Shown: one piece after another, positions 35,202-45,707 of the stretch
Numbering within the stretch: position 1 is the first letter of the stretch
How the letters are laid out: the number at the start of each line of letters is the position of its first letter
Source: Lantana camara
Lineage: Eukaryota; Streptophyta; Magnoliopsida; Lamiales; Verbenaceae
DNA: 64,000 bases
Assembly (NCBI GenBank): GCA_037501455.1
Contig: CM074855.1
Coordinates: 28,919,501-28,983,500, forward strand
Reading direction: 5' to 3'
Notes under the pieces: model-generated
Seen by the model: only the letters and a program-made list of their open reading frames with translations
Told to the model about the DNA's origin: nothing
Databases searched by the model: none
Made by a program: the position numbers and the translations under genes

Positions 35202-35219
35202 TGGCACGCCCAGTGGGAC
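35202..35219 (+). other. Primer binding site of the Tat element
   Basis: TGGCACGCCCAGTGGGAC starts five bases after the LTR end and begins with TGG, the complement of a tRNA CCA end. I cannot assign the tRNA from memory. Confidence 0.7.
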
Positions 35220-35277
35220 AGATCCTACCTCTCATCTCTTCTCTTCCGTATTGAATTCCTACTTCCACGAGTTCTTC

Positions 35278-38200
35278 ATGGCTCCTAAGAAGGATCAACT
35301 CGCACTGAAAAATAAGGAAGTTAACCAAAATTCGAAATCTTCTACACATGGTCATCTTAGCGATTCAAAATCATCTGATGGCTCGACTCCTTCGACTCCT
35401 AAGGAAACTAACTTGAAGGAAACTCCCTTTGAAGAAAAGAATAAGGGAAGTGGAGAGATGACTGATGGAGAGCAAATTGCTCAAATGGCTCAGGCAATAG
35501 CTCATCTACAGAAAACTTTGGAAGACAAAGACTTCCAGATCGCCCAACTCATGAGCAAACTAGAAAGCAATGATCCTGGTCAGTCTAGCCGCAATCCTCG
35601 GACTCCTTCAGTTCAAATCACTCAAACCACCGATGGGAAGCAAGTGAATTTTCTGCCCCAGAAACAAGACTCCGCGATAAGAACAAATCACTCTACTGCG
35701 TCTATCGCTGCCCTATCTGTTCAAGAACTGCAGGATATGATAACCAACACAATACGAGCTCAGTATGGCGCTTCATATCAGAATTCTTCATCATATGCAA
35801 AACCATACACTAAGCGCATCAACTCCCTGAAAATGCCAATGGGTTATCAACCACCAAATTTTCAGCAGTTCGAGGGCAAAGGCAACCCGAAGCAACATGT
35901 CGCCCACTTCGTAGAAACTTGCAACAATGCGGGGACATATGGAGATCATCTGGTCAAGCAGTTCGTACGATCGCTTAAGGGGAACGCATTTGATTGGTAC
36001 GTCGACTTAGAGCCCGAATCAATCGACAGTTGGGATCAGATGGAGAGAGAGTTTCTCAACCGGTTCTACAGTACTCGCCGTACAGTGAGCATGATCGAGT
36101 TGACCAACACGAAACAATGGAAAAATGAACCGGTCGTGGACTACATCAACCGTTGGCGATCACTGAGTTTGAACTGCAAAGATAGACTCTCCGAAATATC
36201 CGCAGTGGAAATGTGCACTCAAGGAATGCATTGGGGGCTCCTCTACATTCTCCAGGGCATCAAACCTCGCACTTTCGAAGAGTTAGCTACCCGCGCCCAC
36301 GACATGGAACTAAGCATCGCGAATCATGGCACCGACTATCCCACAGATGATCAAAAGAGGGATAGAAGAGATATAAGAAAAAACGAAAGATTCGTTAAAC
36401 CTCCTACAAAAGAGTCTATGACCGTTAAGGCAGTTCCCGTCAAAATCCTGCCCAAGGACAAAAAAGGTGTAGAAAAGCCAAGAAGTCAACCCATGCAAAA
36501 TGAGAGGCGTCGTCTCACTCTGAAAGAGATGCAAGAAAAAGAATATCCATTCCCGGACTCAGATGTTGCACACATCTTCGACGAATTGCTCGCAAGGAAG
36601 ATGATAGAACTGCCAGAGCCAAAACGCCCCGAAGAAAGTGGAAAAGTGAATGACCCGAAGTACTGCAAGTATCACCGAGTTATTAGCCACCCATTGGAAA
36701 AGTGTTTTGTTTTGAAAGACAGAATCATGGCTTTGGCTAAAGAAGGGAAAATTATTCTCGACTGCGAGGATGTAGCTGATACGAACACCACTAGTGTTGC
36801 AACTTCGACATATGTTAATCCGCTTGAAAGCCAAAAAAATGAAACAACGCCGCTAGTATCATCGGGGGCATCCATAGCAATCCAGTTTGGGAGCTTTGAA
36901 CCGGGGTTACTTTCAAGTTTATTAACTACTGAAAATGCTAAGTGTGAGACATATGTAACGAATGAGGATGAGGATGAAGGCGAATGGACCGTAGTGACAC
37001 GCCGCCGAAGGCAAAAACGACGTATTGAGAAGCTTCATCCTACTTGGTCAAGAAAATCCATGCCGCTCAGGCATAGACAAGACAAGTCAAAGAAGAGGTC
37101 GAGCGCACCTGACCAGAAAGGGGCTTCAAACAATTACTACTGGAAGCCAGTGACTTTAGGTGACTTTTTTCCAAAGAAGTACTTTGGATCGAAAGTGGAA
37201 AATATGAATCCGGCCTCCAGTGAAGAAGAAACTCTCCATAATGTTGCTTGTCATGTTACCAGCGCTGCAATCAACTTCACGGACGAAGACTTGTTGTTAG
37301 GACCAAAACCACACAATCGACCACTATTCGTCTCAGGGTTCATGCATGAACAAAAGGTAAACCGCATATTGATCGACGGAGGTTCGGCTGTTAACATCAT
37401 GCCAAAGTTTACCATGAAGAAGCTAGGAATCTCCATTGATGAGTTATCTCAAAGTCGCCTAACCATCCAAGGATTCAACCAAGGGGGGCAACGTGCAATG
37501 GGGATGCTCCGGACAGAACTTCATATCGGGGAACTAAAGGCTAGCACCTTGCTTCACGTAATCGATGCTAGAACCTCCTACAATCTACTGTTAGGAAGGC
37601 CGTGGCTCCACGAAAACGGCGTCGTTCCCTCTACCCTCCACCAATGCTTCAAATATTTAAAGAACGGGGAGGTCGTGAAAGTAGATGCGGATGTGAAGCC
37701 CTTTACCGAGGCTGAATCTCACTTTGCTGATGCTAAGCTCTACCTGGGTCCCGAATTCGTGAAAGAAGATATACCCATTGAAGTTCCTATAGAATCTTCA
37801 AGTGAAAAGCACAAAGTCTGCGATGAGGAAAACAAACTCACATGCGAAACTCGTGATGAACGACAAAAAGTGAAATTCCTTAACGGTCTCGAAACTTTGA
37901 AATCAGACTTGATAATGCCCATCATCAACTTGAAGTCTGCAAATTCACCATCTTCGGAAGTGCGGCCTGAAAAGCTAGAAGGAGTATTCGATCCGAAAGC
38001 TTACACACTTTTAGAGAGATCAGGATATGACTTTTCTACCCCGTCGGCCTTAGGCAGCCTAAGACCAGAATTAACTGGTGAAAAGATTCACGGCCTCACG
38101 GAAGCACAACTCAAGCTGAAAGAAAAGGGGCTTCGTGTTAATCAGCCTAAGACAGGCGTGGGATATGTTCATACAGAACCGGTAAGAATACGTGTCTCTC

Positions 38201-41200
38201 GAAAAGATAAACGTGTGAATGTGCAACACATCTCCGCCACGAAAAACGAAAGCGATCAAAAGAATAAACGCGTATCGGTGTTTGATAGGCTTGGTACTCC
38301 CATGAAACGTCCTTCCGTGTTCAAGAGACTCGGGCCTAAGTATCACGAAGCTTCAGAGAACAAGTATGCATCAAGACGTCGCTCGGTGTTCGATCGTCTC
38401 GGTGAAAGCGCATGTGCTGATGGAAACATAGCCCGTGAAGAGTCCACAAAATCGCCAAGTACGACTGGAGAAAATCAAACTCTCCATTTCTCGATTGGGG
38501 GCACATCTTCTACTTTGCTTATCACAATGGAAGGGCCTGTCACCATAAGAACATGTAATCATGTCACGATTCATGAAGATTGTGACTCTGAAATCACGGA
38601 TGATGAAGTCCAAGATGCGCCTCCACAACTTGAAGATGGAGTGCAAGCAACCGTAGACGAGTTACGAGAAGTCAACCTCGGTGCGATAGACGAGCCTCGG
38701 CCAACGTTTGTGAGTGCACTTCTTGACCCTGAAGAAATAACTCGGTACATAAGTTTGTTAAAGGACTACAAAGACGTCTTCGCTTGGACATACAAAGAAA
38801 TGCCCGGGTTAGATCCGAAAATCGCGACTCATCGCCTTGGCATAAAGCACGGAGCTCGGCCAGTGAAGCAATCACAACGTGTATGTCGCCCAGAGTTAGT
38901 CCCTCTAATTGAAGCCGAAGTCAACAAGCTTATCGATGCTGGGTTCATTAGAGAAGTGAAATACCCCGCTTGGATCTCCAGCATTGTCCCGGTCAAGAAG
39001 AAGAATGGCCAGATTCGCGTATGCGTGGATTTTCGAGATTTGAACAAAGCTTGCCCAAAGGACGACTTCCCGCTGCCAATCATAGAACTTATGGTTGATG
39101 CCACTACAGGCCACGAAGCTTTGTCTTTCATGGATGGGTCATCGGGGTACAACCAAATCAGAATGTCCCCACAAGATGAGGAATGTACAGCGTTTCGCAC
39201 TCCTAAAGGCATATACTGCTATAAAGTTATGCCGTTTGGATTAAAGAATGCAGGTGCTACTTATCAACGAGCTATGCAGAATATCTTCGATGACATGTTA
39301 CATAAAAACGTGAAATGCTATGTTGATGACCTTGTAGTTAAAACTAAGGAAAAGAAAAATCATATAGCGGATCTACAAGTTGTGTTTGATCGACTGCGAA
39401 AATACAATTTGAAGATGAATCCTTTGAAATGCGCTTTTGGAGTCACTTCCGGAAAATTTCTCGGTTTCATAGTTCGCCATCGTGGAATCGAGGTCGACCC
39501 TGCAAAAATTAACGCTATTCAGAAAATGCCCCCGCCCAGAAATCTCAAACAACTGCGGAGTCTACAAGGCAACTTGGCGTTCATTAGAAGGTTCATATCA
39601 AATTTGGCTGGAAGATGTCAACCTTTTAGTCATCTCATGAAGAAAGGCTCTACTTTTGAATGGGACCGAGGGTGTCAAAATGCATTCGAGAGTATCAAGA
39701 AACATCTGTCAAATCCGCCTGTTTTAGGAGCTCCGACACCTGGAAAACCGCTTATCTTGTATATCGCCGCCCAAGAGAGGTCAATTGGTGCTCTAATGGC
39801 ACAAGAGAATGATGAAGGAAAGGAAAGGGCACTATACTATCTTAGTAGAGCTTTGACAGAAAATGAGTTGAAGTACTCGCCTGTTGAGAAGATCTGTTTG
39901 GCGTTGTTTTATGCGATTAAGAAGTTGAAACACTACTTCGAGGCTTACTCCATAAGACTCATATCTCGAGCCGACCCAGTTAAATATGTGATGTCTAAGC
40001 CCGTGTTATCCGGAAGATTGGCTAAGTGGTCCATCATATTTAACCAATACGAGATAGTTTATGTATCGCAGAAAGCAGTGAAAGGTCAAGCGCTTGCTAA
40101 TTTCTTAGCAGATCACCCGGTTCCAGCTGATTGGGAACTGTCAGATGACCTCCCGGATGAAGAAGTCTTCTTCGTTGAACCATCACCAGCGTGGATGATG
40201 TTCTTTGATGGATCGGCCCGGTTCGATGGAACAGGTGCAGGAGTGGTGTTCGTTTCACCTGAAAGATTGGTGCTAACATACTCTTTCGTATTAGGAGAAT
40301 TATGCTCAAACAATGTGGCCGAATACCAAGCTCTGATCATCGGTCTCCAAATGGCATTAGAAATCGGGATTTTAAATATAGAAGTGTACGGTGACTCCAA
40401 ATTGATAGTCAACCAACTTCGAAACGAGTATGAAGTCAGGAAGGAAGACTTGGTTCCATACTATCAACAAGCTTCTGATTTAATGACAAAGTTTGAAAAT
40501 ATTGTCCTAAGTCACATTCCAAGGGAGGAAAACAAGTTGGCGGATGCTTTGGCTAACTTGGCCACCGCCATGGCCCTATCGAAAGGTGAAACGACAAGCG
40601 TACCCGTGTGTAGCCGATGGGTTGTGCCCTCACTGGAAAAGTTCAACACTGAGGACGTAAGCGTTATTTCGATCGCGGTAAATGATGAGAATGATTGGAG
40701 AACTCCGATAGTCGACTATCTGAGACATGGAAAGCTACCGTCTGATCCTCGACATAAAACAGAAGTACGTAGGAGATCTTCTCGTTTTCTGCTACATAAG
40801 GATACTTTGTATCGACGATCATATGAAGGGACTTACCAACGTTGCTTGAACGGTGATGAAATAATCGAAACTTTGACGGAGACACACTCGGGAGTATGTG
40901 GGGCTCATCAATCGGGCCCGAAATTGCATTTCAGAATAAAAAGGATGGGATATTACTGGCCAACTATGATCAAGGATTGTTTGGACTATGCGAGAAAATG
41001 CGAAGCTTGCCAAATACATGCTAATCTGATACGCCAACCGCCCGAACCTCTACATCCGACTGTGGCTTCTTGGCCGTTCGATGCTTGGGGACTTGACGTG
41101 GTAGGGCCAATCACTCCTAAGTCGTCGGGTGGTCATTCTTACATATTGGCAGCCACTGATTACTTCTCGAAATGGGCGGAAGCGGTACCCCTTAGAGAAG

Positions 41201-41943
41201 TAAAGAAGGAAACGGTGGTCGAATTCATAAGAAGTAATTTAATCTTCAGGTACGGGGTGCCTCGATACATCATCACTGATAATGGAAAACCTTTCTACAA
41301 CAAGCTGATGGATAAGCTCTGCGTGCAATTCGGCTTCAGACAACACAATTCATCGATGTACAACGCGGCTGCAAATGGTTTGGCGGAGGCGTTTAACAAA
41401 ACATTGTGTAATCTTCTAAAGAAAGTGGTGTCTAAGTCAAAAAAGGACTGGCATGAAAGAGTAGGGGAAGCATTATGGGCGTATCGAACGACGCATCGTA
41501 CTGCAACTCAAGCTACTCCGTATTCACTAGTTTATGGAGTTGAAGCCGTGCTCCCCTTAGAAAGCCAAATTCCATCGCTTCGTATCGCGATTCAAGAAGG
41601 ACTAACTCCTGAAGAAAACGCTCGTCTGAGGCTTGAAGAGTTAGAAGCATTAGATGAGAAAAGACTCGCAGCGCAACAACAGCTTGAATGTTATCAAGCT
41701 CGAATGACTAGGGCGTTCAACAGAAAAGTGCGTCCACGGTCATTTCAAGTTGGAGACTTAGTCTTAGCGGTGAGAAGACCTATCACCATCACTCAGCGTA
41801 TGGGAAGTAAGTTCATGTCAAAATGGGATGGTCCACATGTGGTGAAAGAAGTATACACAAATGGCGCCTACAAGTTGGTCGACAAAGATGGCTTGCGCAT
41901 CGGACCGATAAATGGCAAATTTTTGAAGAAATACTATGCATAA
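35278..41943 (+). CDS. Gag-pol polyprotein of the Tat-type element
   Basis: One uninterrupted ORF of 2221 aa from ATG at 35278 (an in-frame TTG lies 27 bp upstream). In order: gag (about residues 200-370, with FQQFEGKGNPKQHVAHF and a C/H knuckle CKYHR...H...C from residue 463), aspartic protease (LIDGGSAVNIMP, active D about 700; GG replaces the usual TG/SG), reverse transcriptase (YVDD at 1348-1351), connection RNase H (QERSIGALMAQ), a second archaeal-type RNase H (MFFDGSARFDG, D about 1644), and integrase with zinc finger region HSGVCGAHQ...CEACQ and catalytic D1940, D2001, E2037. D-35-E spacing is intact. It copies element RNA into DNA in a virus-like particle and integrates it. All catalytic residues I can check are present, so it may be active. 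Confidence 0.97.
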   Translation: MAPKKDQLALKNKEVNQNSKSSTHGHLSDSKSSDGSTPSTPKETNLKETPFEEKNKGSGEMTDGEQIAQMAQAIAHLQKTLEDKDFQIAQLMSKLESNDPGQSSRNPRTPSVQITQTTDGKQVNFLPQKQDSAIRTNHSTASIAALSVQELQDMITNTIRAQYGASYQNSSSYAKPYTKRINSLKMPMGYQPPNFQQFEGKGNPKQHVAHFVETCNNAGTYGDHLVKQFVRSLKGNAFDWYVDLEPESIDSWDQMEREFLNRFYSTRRTVSMIELTNTKQWKNEPVVDYINRWRSLSLNCKDRLSEISAVEMCTQGMHWGLLYILQGIKPRTFEELATRAHDMELSIANHGTDYPTDDQKRDRRDIRKNERFVKPPTKESMTVKAVPVKILPKDKKGVEKPRSQPMQNERRRLTLKEMQEKEYPFPDSDVAHIFDELLARKMIELPEPKRPEESGKVNDPKYCKYHRVISHPLEKCFVLKDRIMALAKEGKIILDCEDVADTNTTSVATSTYVNPLESQKNETTPLVSSGASIAIQFGSFEPGLLSSLLTTENAKCETYVTNEDEDEGEWTVVTRRRRQKRRIEKLHPTWSRKSMPLRHRQDKSKKRSSAPDQKGASNNYYWKPVTLGDFFPKKYFGSKVENMNPASSEEETLHNVACHVTSAAINFTDEDLLLGPKPHNRPLFVSGFMHEQKVNRILIDGGSAVNIMPKFTMKKLGISIDELSQSRLTIQGFNQGGQRAMGMLRTELHIGELKASTLLHVIDARTSYNLLLGRPWLHENGVVPSTLHQCFKYLKNGEVVKVDADVKPFTEAESHFADAKLYLGPEFVKEDIPIEVPIESSSEKHKVCDEENKLTCETRDERQKVKFLNGLETLKSDLIMPIINLKSANSPSSEVRPEKLEGVFDPKAYTLLERSGYDFSTPSALGSLRPELTGEKIHGLTEAQLKLKEKGLRVNQPKTGVGYVHTEPVRIRVSRKDKRVNVQHISATKNESDQKNKRVSVFDRLGTPMKRPSVFKRLGPKYHEASENKYASRRRSVFDRLGESACADGNIAREESTKSPSTTGENQTLHFSIGGTSSTLLITMEGPVTIRTCNHVTIHEDCDSEITDDEVQDAPPQLEDGVQATVDELREVNLGAIDEPRPTFVSALLDPEEITRYISLLKDYKDVFAWTYKEMPGLDPKIATHRLGIKHGARPVKQSQRVCRPELVPLIEAEVNKLIDAGFIREVKYPAWISSIVPVKKKNGQIRVCVDFRDLNKACPKDDFPLPIIELMVDATTGHEALSFMDGSSGYNQIRMSPQDEECTAFRTPKGIYCYKVMPFGLKNAGATYQRAMQNIFDDMLHKNVKCYVDDLVVKTKEKKNHIADLQVVFDRLRKYNLKMNPLKCAFGVTSGKFLGFIVRHRGIEVDPAKINAIQKMPPPRNLKQLRSLQGNLAFIRRFISNLAGRCQPFSHLMKKGSTFEWDRGCQNAFESIKKHLSNPPVLGAPTPGKPLILYIAAQERSIGALMAQENDEGKERALYYLSRALTENELKYSPVEKICLALFYAIKKLKHYFEAYSIRLISRADPVKYVMSKPVLSGRLAKWSIIFNQYEIVYVSQKAVKGQALANFLADHPVPADWELSDDLPDEEVFFVEPSPAWMMFFDGSARFDGTGAGVVFVSPERLVLTYSFVLGELCSNNVAEYQALIIGLQMALEIGILNIEVYGDSKLIVNQLRNEYEVRKEDLVPYYQQASDLMTKFENIVLSHIPREENKLADALANLATAMALSKGETTSVPVCSRWVVPSLEKFNTEDVSVISIAVNDENDWRTPIVDYLRHGKLPSDPRHKTEVRRRSSRFLLHKDTLYRRSYEGTYQRCLNGDEIIETLTETHSGVCGAHQSGPKLHFRIKRMGYYWPTMIKDCLDYARKCEACQIHANLIRQPPEPLHPTVASWPFDAWGLDVVGPITPKSSGGHSYILAATDYFSKWAEAVPLREVKKETVVEFIRSNLIFRYGVPRYIITDNGKPFYNKLMDKLCVQFGFRQHNSSMYNAAANGLAEAFNKTLCNLLKKVVSKSKKDWHERVGEALWAYRTTHRTATQATPYSLVYGVEAVLPLESQIPSLRIAIQEGLTPEENARLRLEELEALDEKRLAAQQQLECYQARMTRAFNRKVRPRSFQVGDLVLAVRRPITITQRMGSKFMSKWDGPHVVKEVYTNGAYKLVDKDGLRIGPINGKFLKKYYA

Positions 41944-42633
41944 TGAAGCATGATGCTCCTCGACGCACGAGCCTAAACTGCATGTCAACTCCTGACCCAT
42001 ATGAGTATAAACTATGTACGGTAACCACCAATTGTAATGTATGTGGATAAACTGCTAACTTACTCCACTGATGGTATTTCGTGTGGCTAAAATAGAAATT
42101 CCCCACTCTTGTTCAGGGTGGTTAAACTTTGAATACTCCTGGCCCGCATGAGTATAAACTGTGAACGGCCCTCCTAAATCTTATCCAAAGAAGTTTTCTT
42201 TGAACTACGTTATGACTTGATCCCTTTCATTAGGGTACGTAGGCAGCTTAGATTTTTCTAAGTTCAGTCACAACTTTATCATGACTTTATGTTGGTTTTA
42301 TGTTGAATTGACAATTCTTCATGAAAACTAAGTATAAACAAAAAAAAGTCATATAAAGTTATGTATTGGAGACAAAGTTAGTTTATTTGATTTTGATTCT
42401 TTCATGTGATAATGAATTATGTATATATGCAAATATATAATTTGTTATAATGGCATTAAAGAAAAGGGGAACTACTCGAAGAGTTGCGAGATAAAAAAAA
42501 AAGTTAACTTTTATTAAGCAATCTCTAAAGTAGTAAAGTTCATGACATCATCAAGAAGAAAAAAAAAAAGGACAAAGAAGAAAAGTCCTAAAGCTAAGCA
42601 ACCGAAGGAGAACAATCAACTACTCTAAGCTAT
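41944..42633 (+). other. Non-coding spacer between Tat pol and the antisense gene
   Basis: It holds the phrase CCCTTTCATTAGGGTACGTA followed by GGCAGC, with a small hairpin CTTAGATTTTTCTAAG (42249-42264). I recall a similar phrase downstream of integrase in other Tat-type elements. No ORF is convincing. Confidence 0.5.
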
Positions 42634-45600
42634 CTATGAGAAAACATCAAAGTCTATCAAATTCTGACGAGTTTCTTCAAGTAGCTCCTCCATCTTCTTA
42701 AGGGCTTCATTTTCCTTTTCGGTCATATAAGGGGCATCTTGAAGTTTCAAAAGAGCCTCTCGACGAGCATCCACGTCAGCTTGCATTTTGGCTAAGTTCT
42801 CTTCTGCTTGACGAAGTTCCGCCCTCAAATTTTCCACTACTCCAGCAGACTTATGTTTCTGTGCCTCAGCTTCGTCAAGACTTTGTAAAGCAAGAGAGAG
42901 AGATTGTTCATGAGCCTCTTGTGTTAGCCTGTGGATGGAGTTCTGCTTAACACTTGCGAAGTTTGAAGCATTCTCAAGAAATTCCTTCAGGCAATTCTCC
43001 AAAGGTGATGGATCTCTCATGTAATCCTTCATCTTGCCAAAAACAGCTCGTATATCGGATTCTATCTTCGAGAGCGTCTCAAAGGGAGTTCTTTCAATCT
43101 TGTCCCGAATACTCTTCCAAAGGAAGTTGACCAACATTTTCTCGGCTTCACCATAAAGAGCTTGGGGGCAAAACAAAGACGGTTCGGGAGCCATAGAAGG
43201 GCGATGTGGAACTTTAGATGCCTTTCTAGATGTTTCAAGTACTTCTGTCGGGCGCGCTTTAGGCATCAATTTGGGTAGAGTGATTCTTGGCTGTTCAATA
43301 TCTCCTCTGACTGCTTTAGCTTCACCGTTTGGAGGATGAGAAGAATCCACTTTTGACAAGTCGAAAGGGGTGAGCTCATTTACGGAATCACCACTCTGCT
43401 CAGAAGTTGCTCGAACCCCGTCCTCAAGTTGTGAAAGCTGCAAGAAAAATGTTATAATTGATGTGAGTAAAGGATCAAAGAAAATATTAACAATTTAAAT
43501 TAAAAAAAAAAAAAAAAAAAAAGTATTTTCAGCCGATATATACATAGAGCGTTAATTCAGCCAACGGTAGATTAGAACTTGGGCAATCTGCAAAAAAGTT
43601 AGAATCAACAGTAATGTTGTCTAAATTGAACACCTTCTGCTTCTTCTTAAGTTGGCGTTGGCTGTCAGAATCTTCAGCTGAACAAGAAAGGGCAGAGATG
43701 ACTTCATTGCCTTCCTTGGCTATCTCGTGTTTCGAGGAAGATGCGCAGAGTAAAGTCATTCGTTTCTTGGGCCTCTCAACTACTTGATAAGCATCCCCAG
43801 TCGAACTATCTTCTTTCTCTGCTGGGAGAATAGAGTCATGAGAAACCTTCGAATGGGAAGTTAGCTTCTTTGCAACGGGTTCATGATCATCGTTTGGTTG
43901 CGCAGCCTTGGAAGAATTGCCTTTATGTTGTTTCGGCATTGTAGAGTTTGGCTTCGTGTTATTCTGAGGAAGCTTTAAGACAATCTTGGTGTTGTTTCTA
44001 TGAGTAGCGTCCCAAGTTGCTCTCCACCAAATTGTGTACTCTTTCGTGGCCAACGACGAAACATCATGTTTTCCCGGCAGAACTACCGTGGATGACGAGT
44101 TCAGAAAAGTGCATGAGCGCCAAAGTCGAACAAGTGCAGATAATTTGCAGGTTAAGATTTCTTTCTTCAAGCGACCCGGAATGTGTTGACAAAGGCCGTG
44201 TTGTCGGCTGAATCGATGAGGACTATATGCTTCAACAAGGTGTTCATTCCCACACCGAAAAGTCAAGTAGCTAGATCGTAGAGATATGAAAATACCCTTG
44301 AGGGTGAGGGAGAAGCAAGTACGATCCATCAGCACTTCTTTATCTTGCTGTTTGGGATGTAAGTTTCGAAGGTCTGATGAGCTGATGTTATGGAACAAAT
44401 CACGTGCCGGCTGAATTTCAAAAGATTTAGCCATCTTTTCTCCCGAATGTCTTACCATCGAAGCACATTTTACCTTGTCCCCGCTTTGTTGTTCAATGTT
44501 GGAAGTAAAGTGAGTGTCGAAGTATCGCGCTATCCAACTATAAAGATAATGAATAGGGAAGACAACTGTAGACTCGGTCAAATTCGGCGAAGTAGATATA
44601 TCCCTTAGACCGCGATAAATGCTTGTTAACACAGGTATGGCGAGGGAAAAAAGACGTCCACGAGCCATCTGACTAGCAACTTTGAAGACAGTAGCACGAA
44701 CTCGGTTGACTTGTCCATGAGGAAGAACAAAGCTGCAAAGCCAGCATGCGAGGAAAGCAGCAAGATAAGTGTCCTCTTTTACATTCTCTTCGATTCCCAA
44801 GATCGTGAATGGATCAGCGTGGTAATTGGCACGAGGTAAAAGAGACGCGTCGATACTTCCGCAAGGATTTCGAGAAAACCGTGGCTTGCTGGTTCTCTTT
44901 TTTGTAGACCGCGATGGAGGAGGGGCATATCTAGCCGTTTCCTTGAACCAGAAGTTTATCCAATCTGAAATCAGTACGCCATCAGAAGTCTTAGGCAACA
45001 TGTGATAAGCCAAGAACAAGTACTTGCAGCAACGTGGAAGAGCAGAGTCGTTTCGCGAAGAGGTGGAACTACGGGCCTGATCGCCAAGAAGTTCATAAGC
45101 TGAAGGGATTGCCTCGTCGTAGAAATCTCCAAGTATGGGCAAGCCGGAAATTCCACGAAGATCCCATAGAGAGATTGACAATTCCCCAACAGCCGTATGC
45201 AGAGTATTCGTCGAAGGATGCCATAACTCGAAGAATGCCTGAAGGACGTTCTTGTCGACGACATACGTGAAGAGTGAAGCATGAATGGCCGCGTAGATGT
45301 TTGCGATGTTCGAAGAAGGCCAAGATGTGTTCTGTCCATTCCCAGTAGCCGGCGTGGAAGGATACTTCACCAAACTTTGAAGAAGGAATCTTCCAAGAAG
45401 TTCCTTTGGTGATGAGATGTCGATTCGGAAGTGAGAAGCCCGTTATCGAGTTGTCGACATCATGTAGAGAAGATTTCAAAAAGAGGGCCGGCGAACGAAA
45501 GAATTCGTCAATGTGATCATCATATAGTTCTGTAGTGATCTCTTCTGACCAGTAGGCGATATGCAGTGTAGAATCAATAGGCTCAGAAGAGAGAAGATCA

Positions 45601-45707
45601 ATGGCAGACTTGTGGACGGGCAAAGAAGTAGGTTTGACTTTGAAGCTGTCGTTGTCGCGGCCGATGACGATGCATGGAGATGGTTCAGCGTGATCCTCAA
45701 TAAACAT
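42634..45707 (-). CDS. Antisense plant-mobile-domain (PMD) gene of the Tat element, spliced, one frameshift
   Basis: Reading the minus strand, a start at 45707 (MFIEDHAEPSP) runs in one frame to about 45310. The homology then continues in another frame to 43544: ELWHPSTNTLHTAVGELSIS, LWDLRGISGLPILGDFYDEA, FPIHYLYSWIARYFD and TYLAAFLACWLCSFVLP are PMD features. The second frame has no ATG of its own, so a frameshift near 45300-45315 is the best reading. A 106-nt GT-AG intron (43543-43438) joins phase-0 ends to a last exon (43437-42634) with a coiled coil (about 42700-42950) and stop at 42634. PMD proteins are plant-specific, some acting in genome maintenance, others carried by transposons. Its role here is unknown. 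Extra antisense ORFs after pol are known in Tat elements. Confidence 0.8.

Noticed and set aside
36310..41037. Minus-strand ORFs beneath gag-pol
   Set aside because: They are shadows of the long plus-strand polyprotein and show no family motifs.
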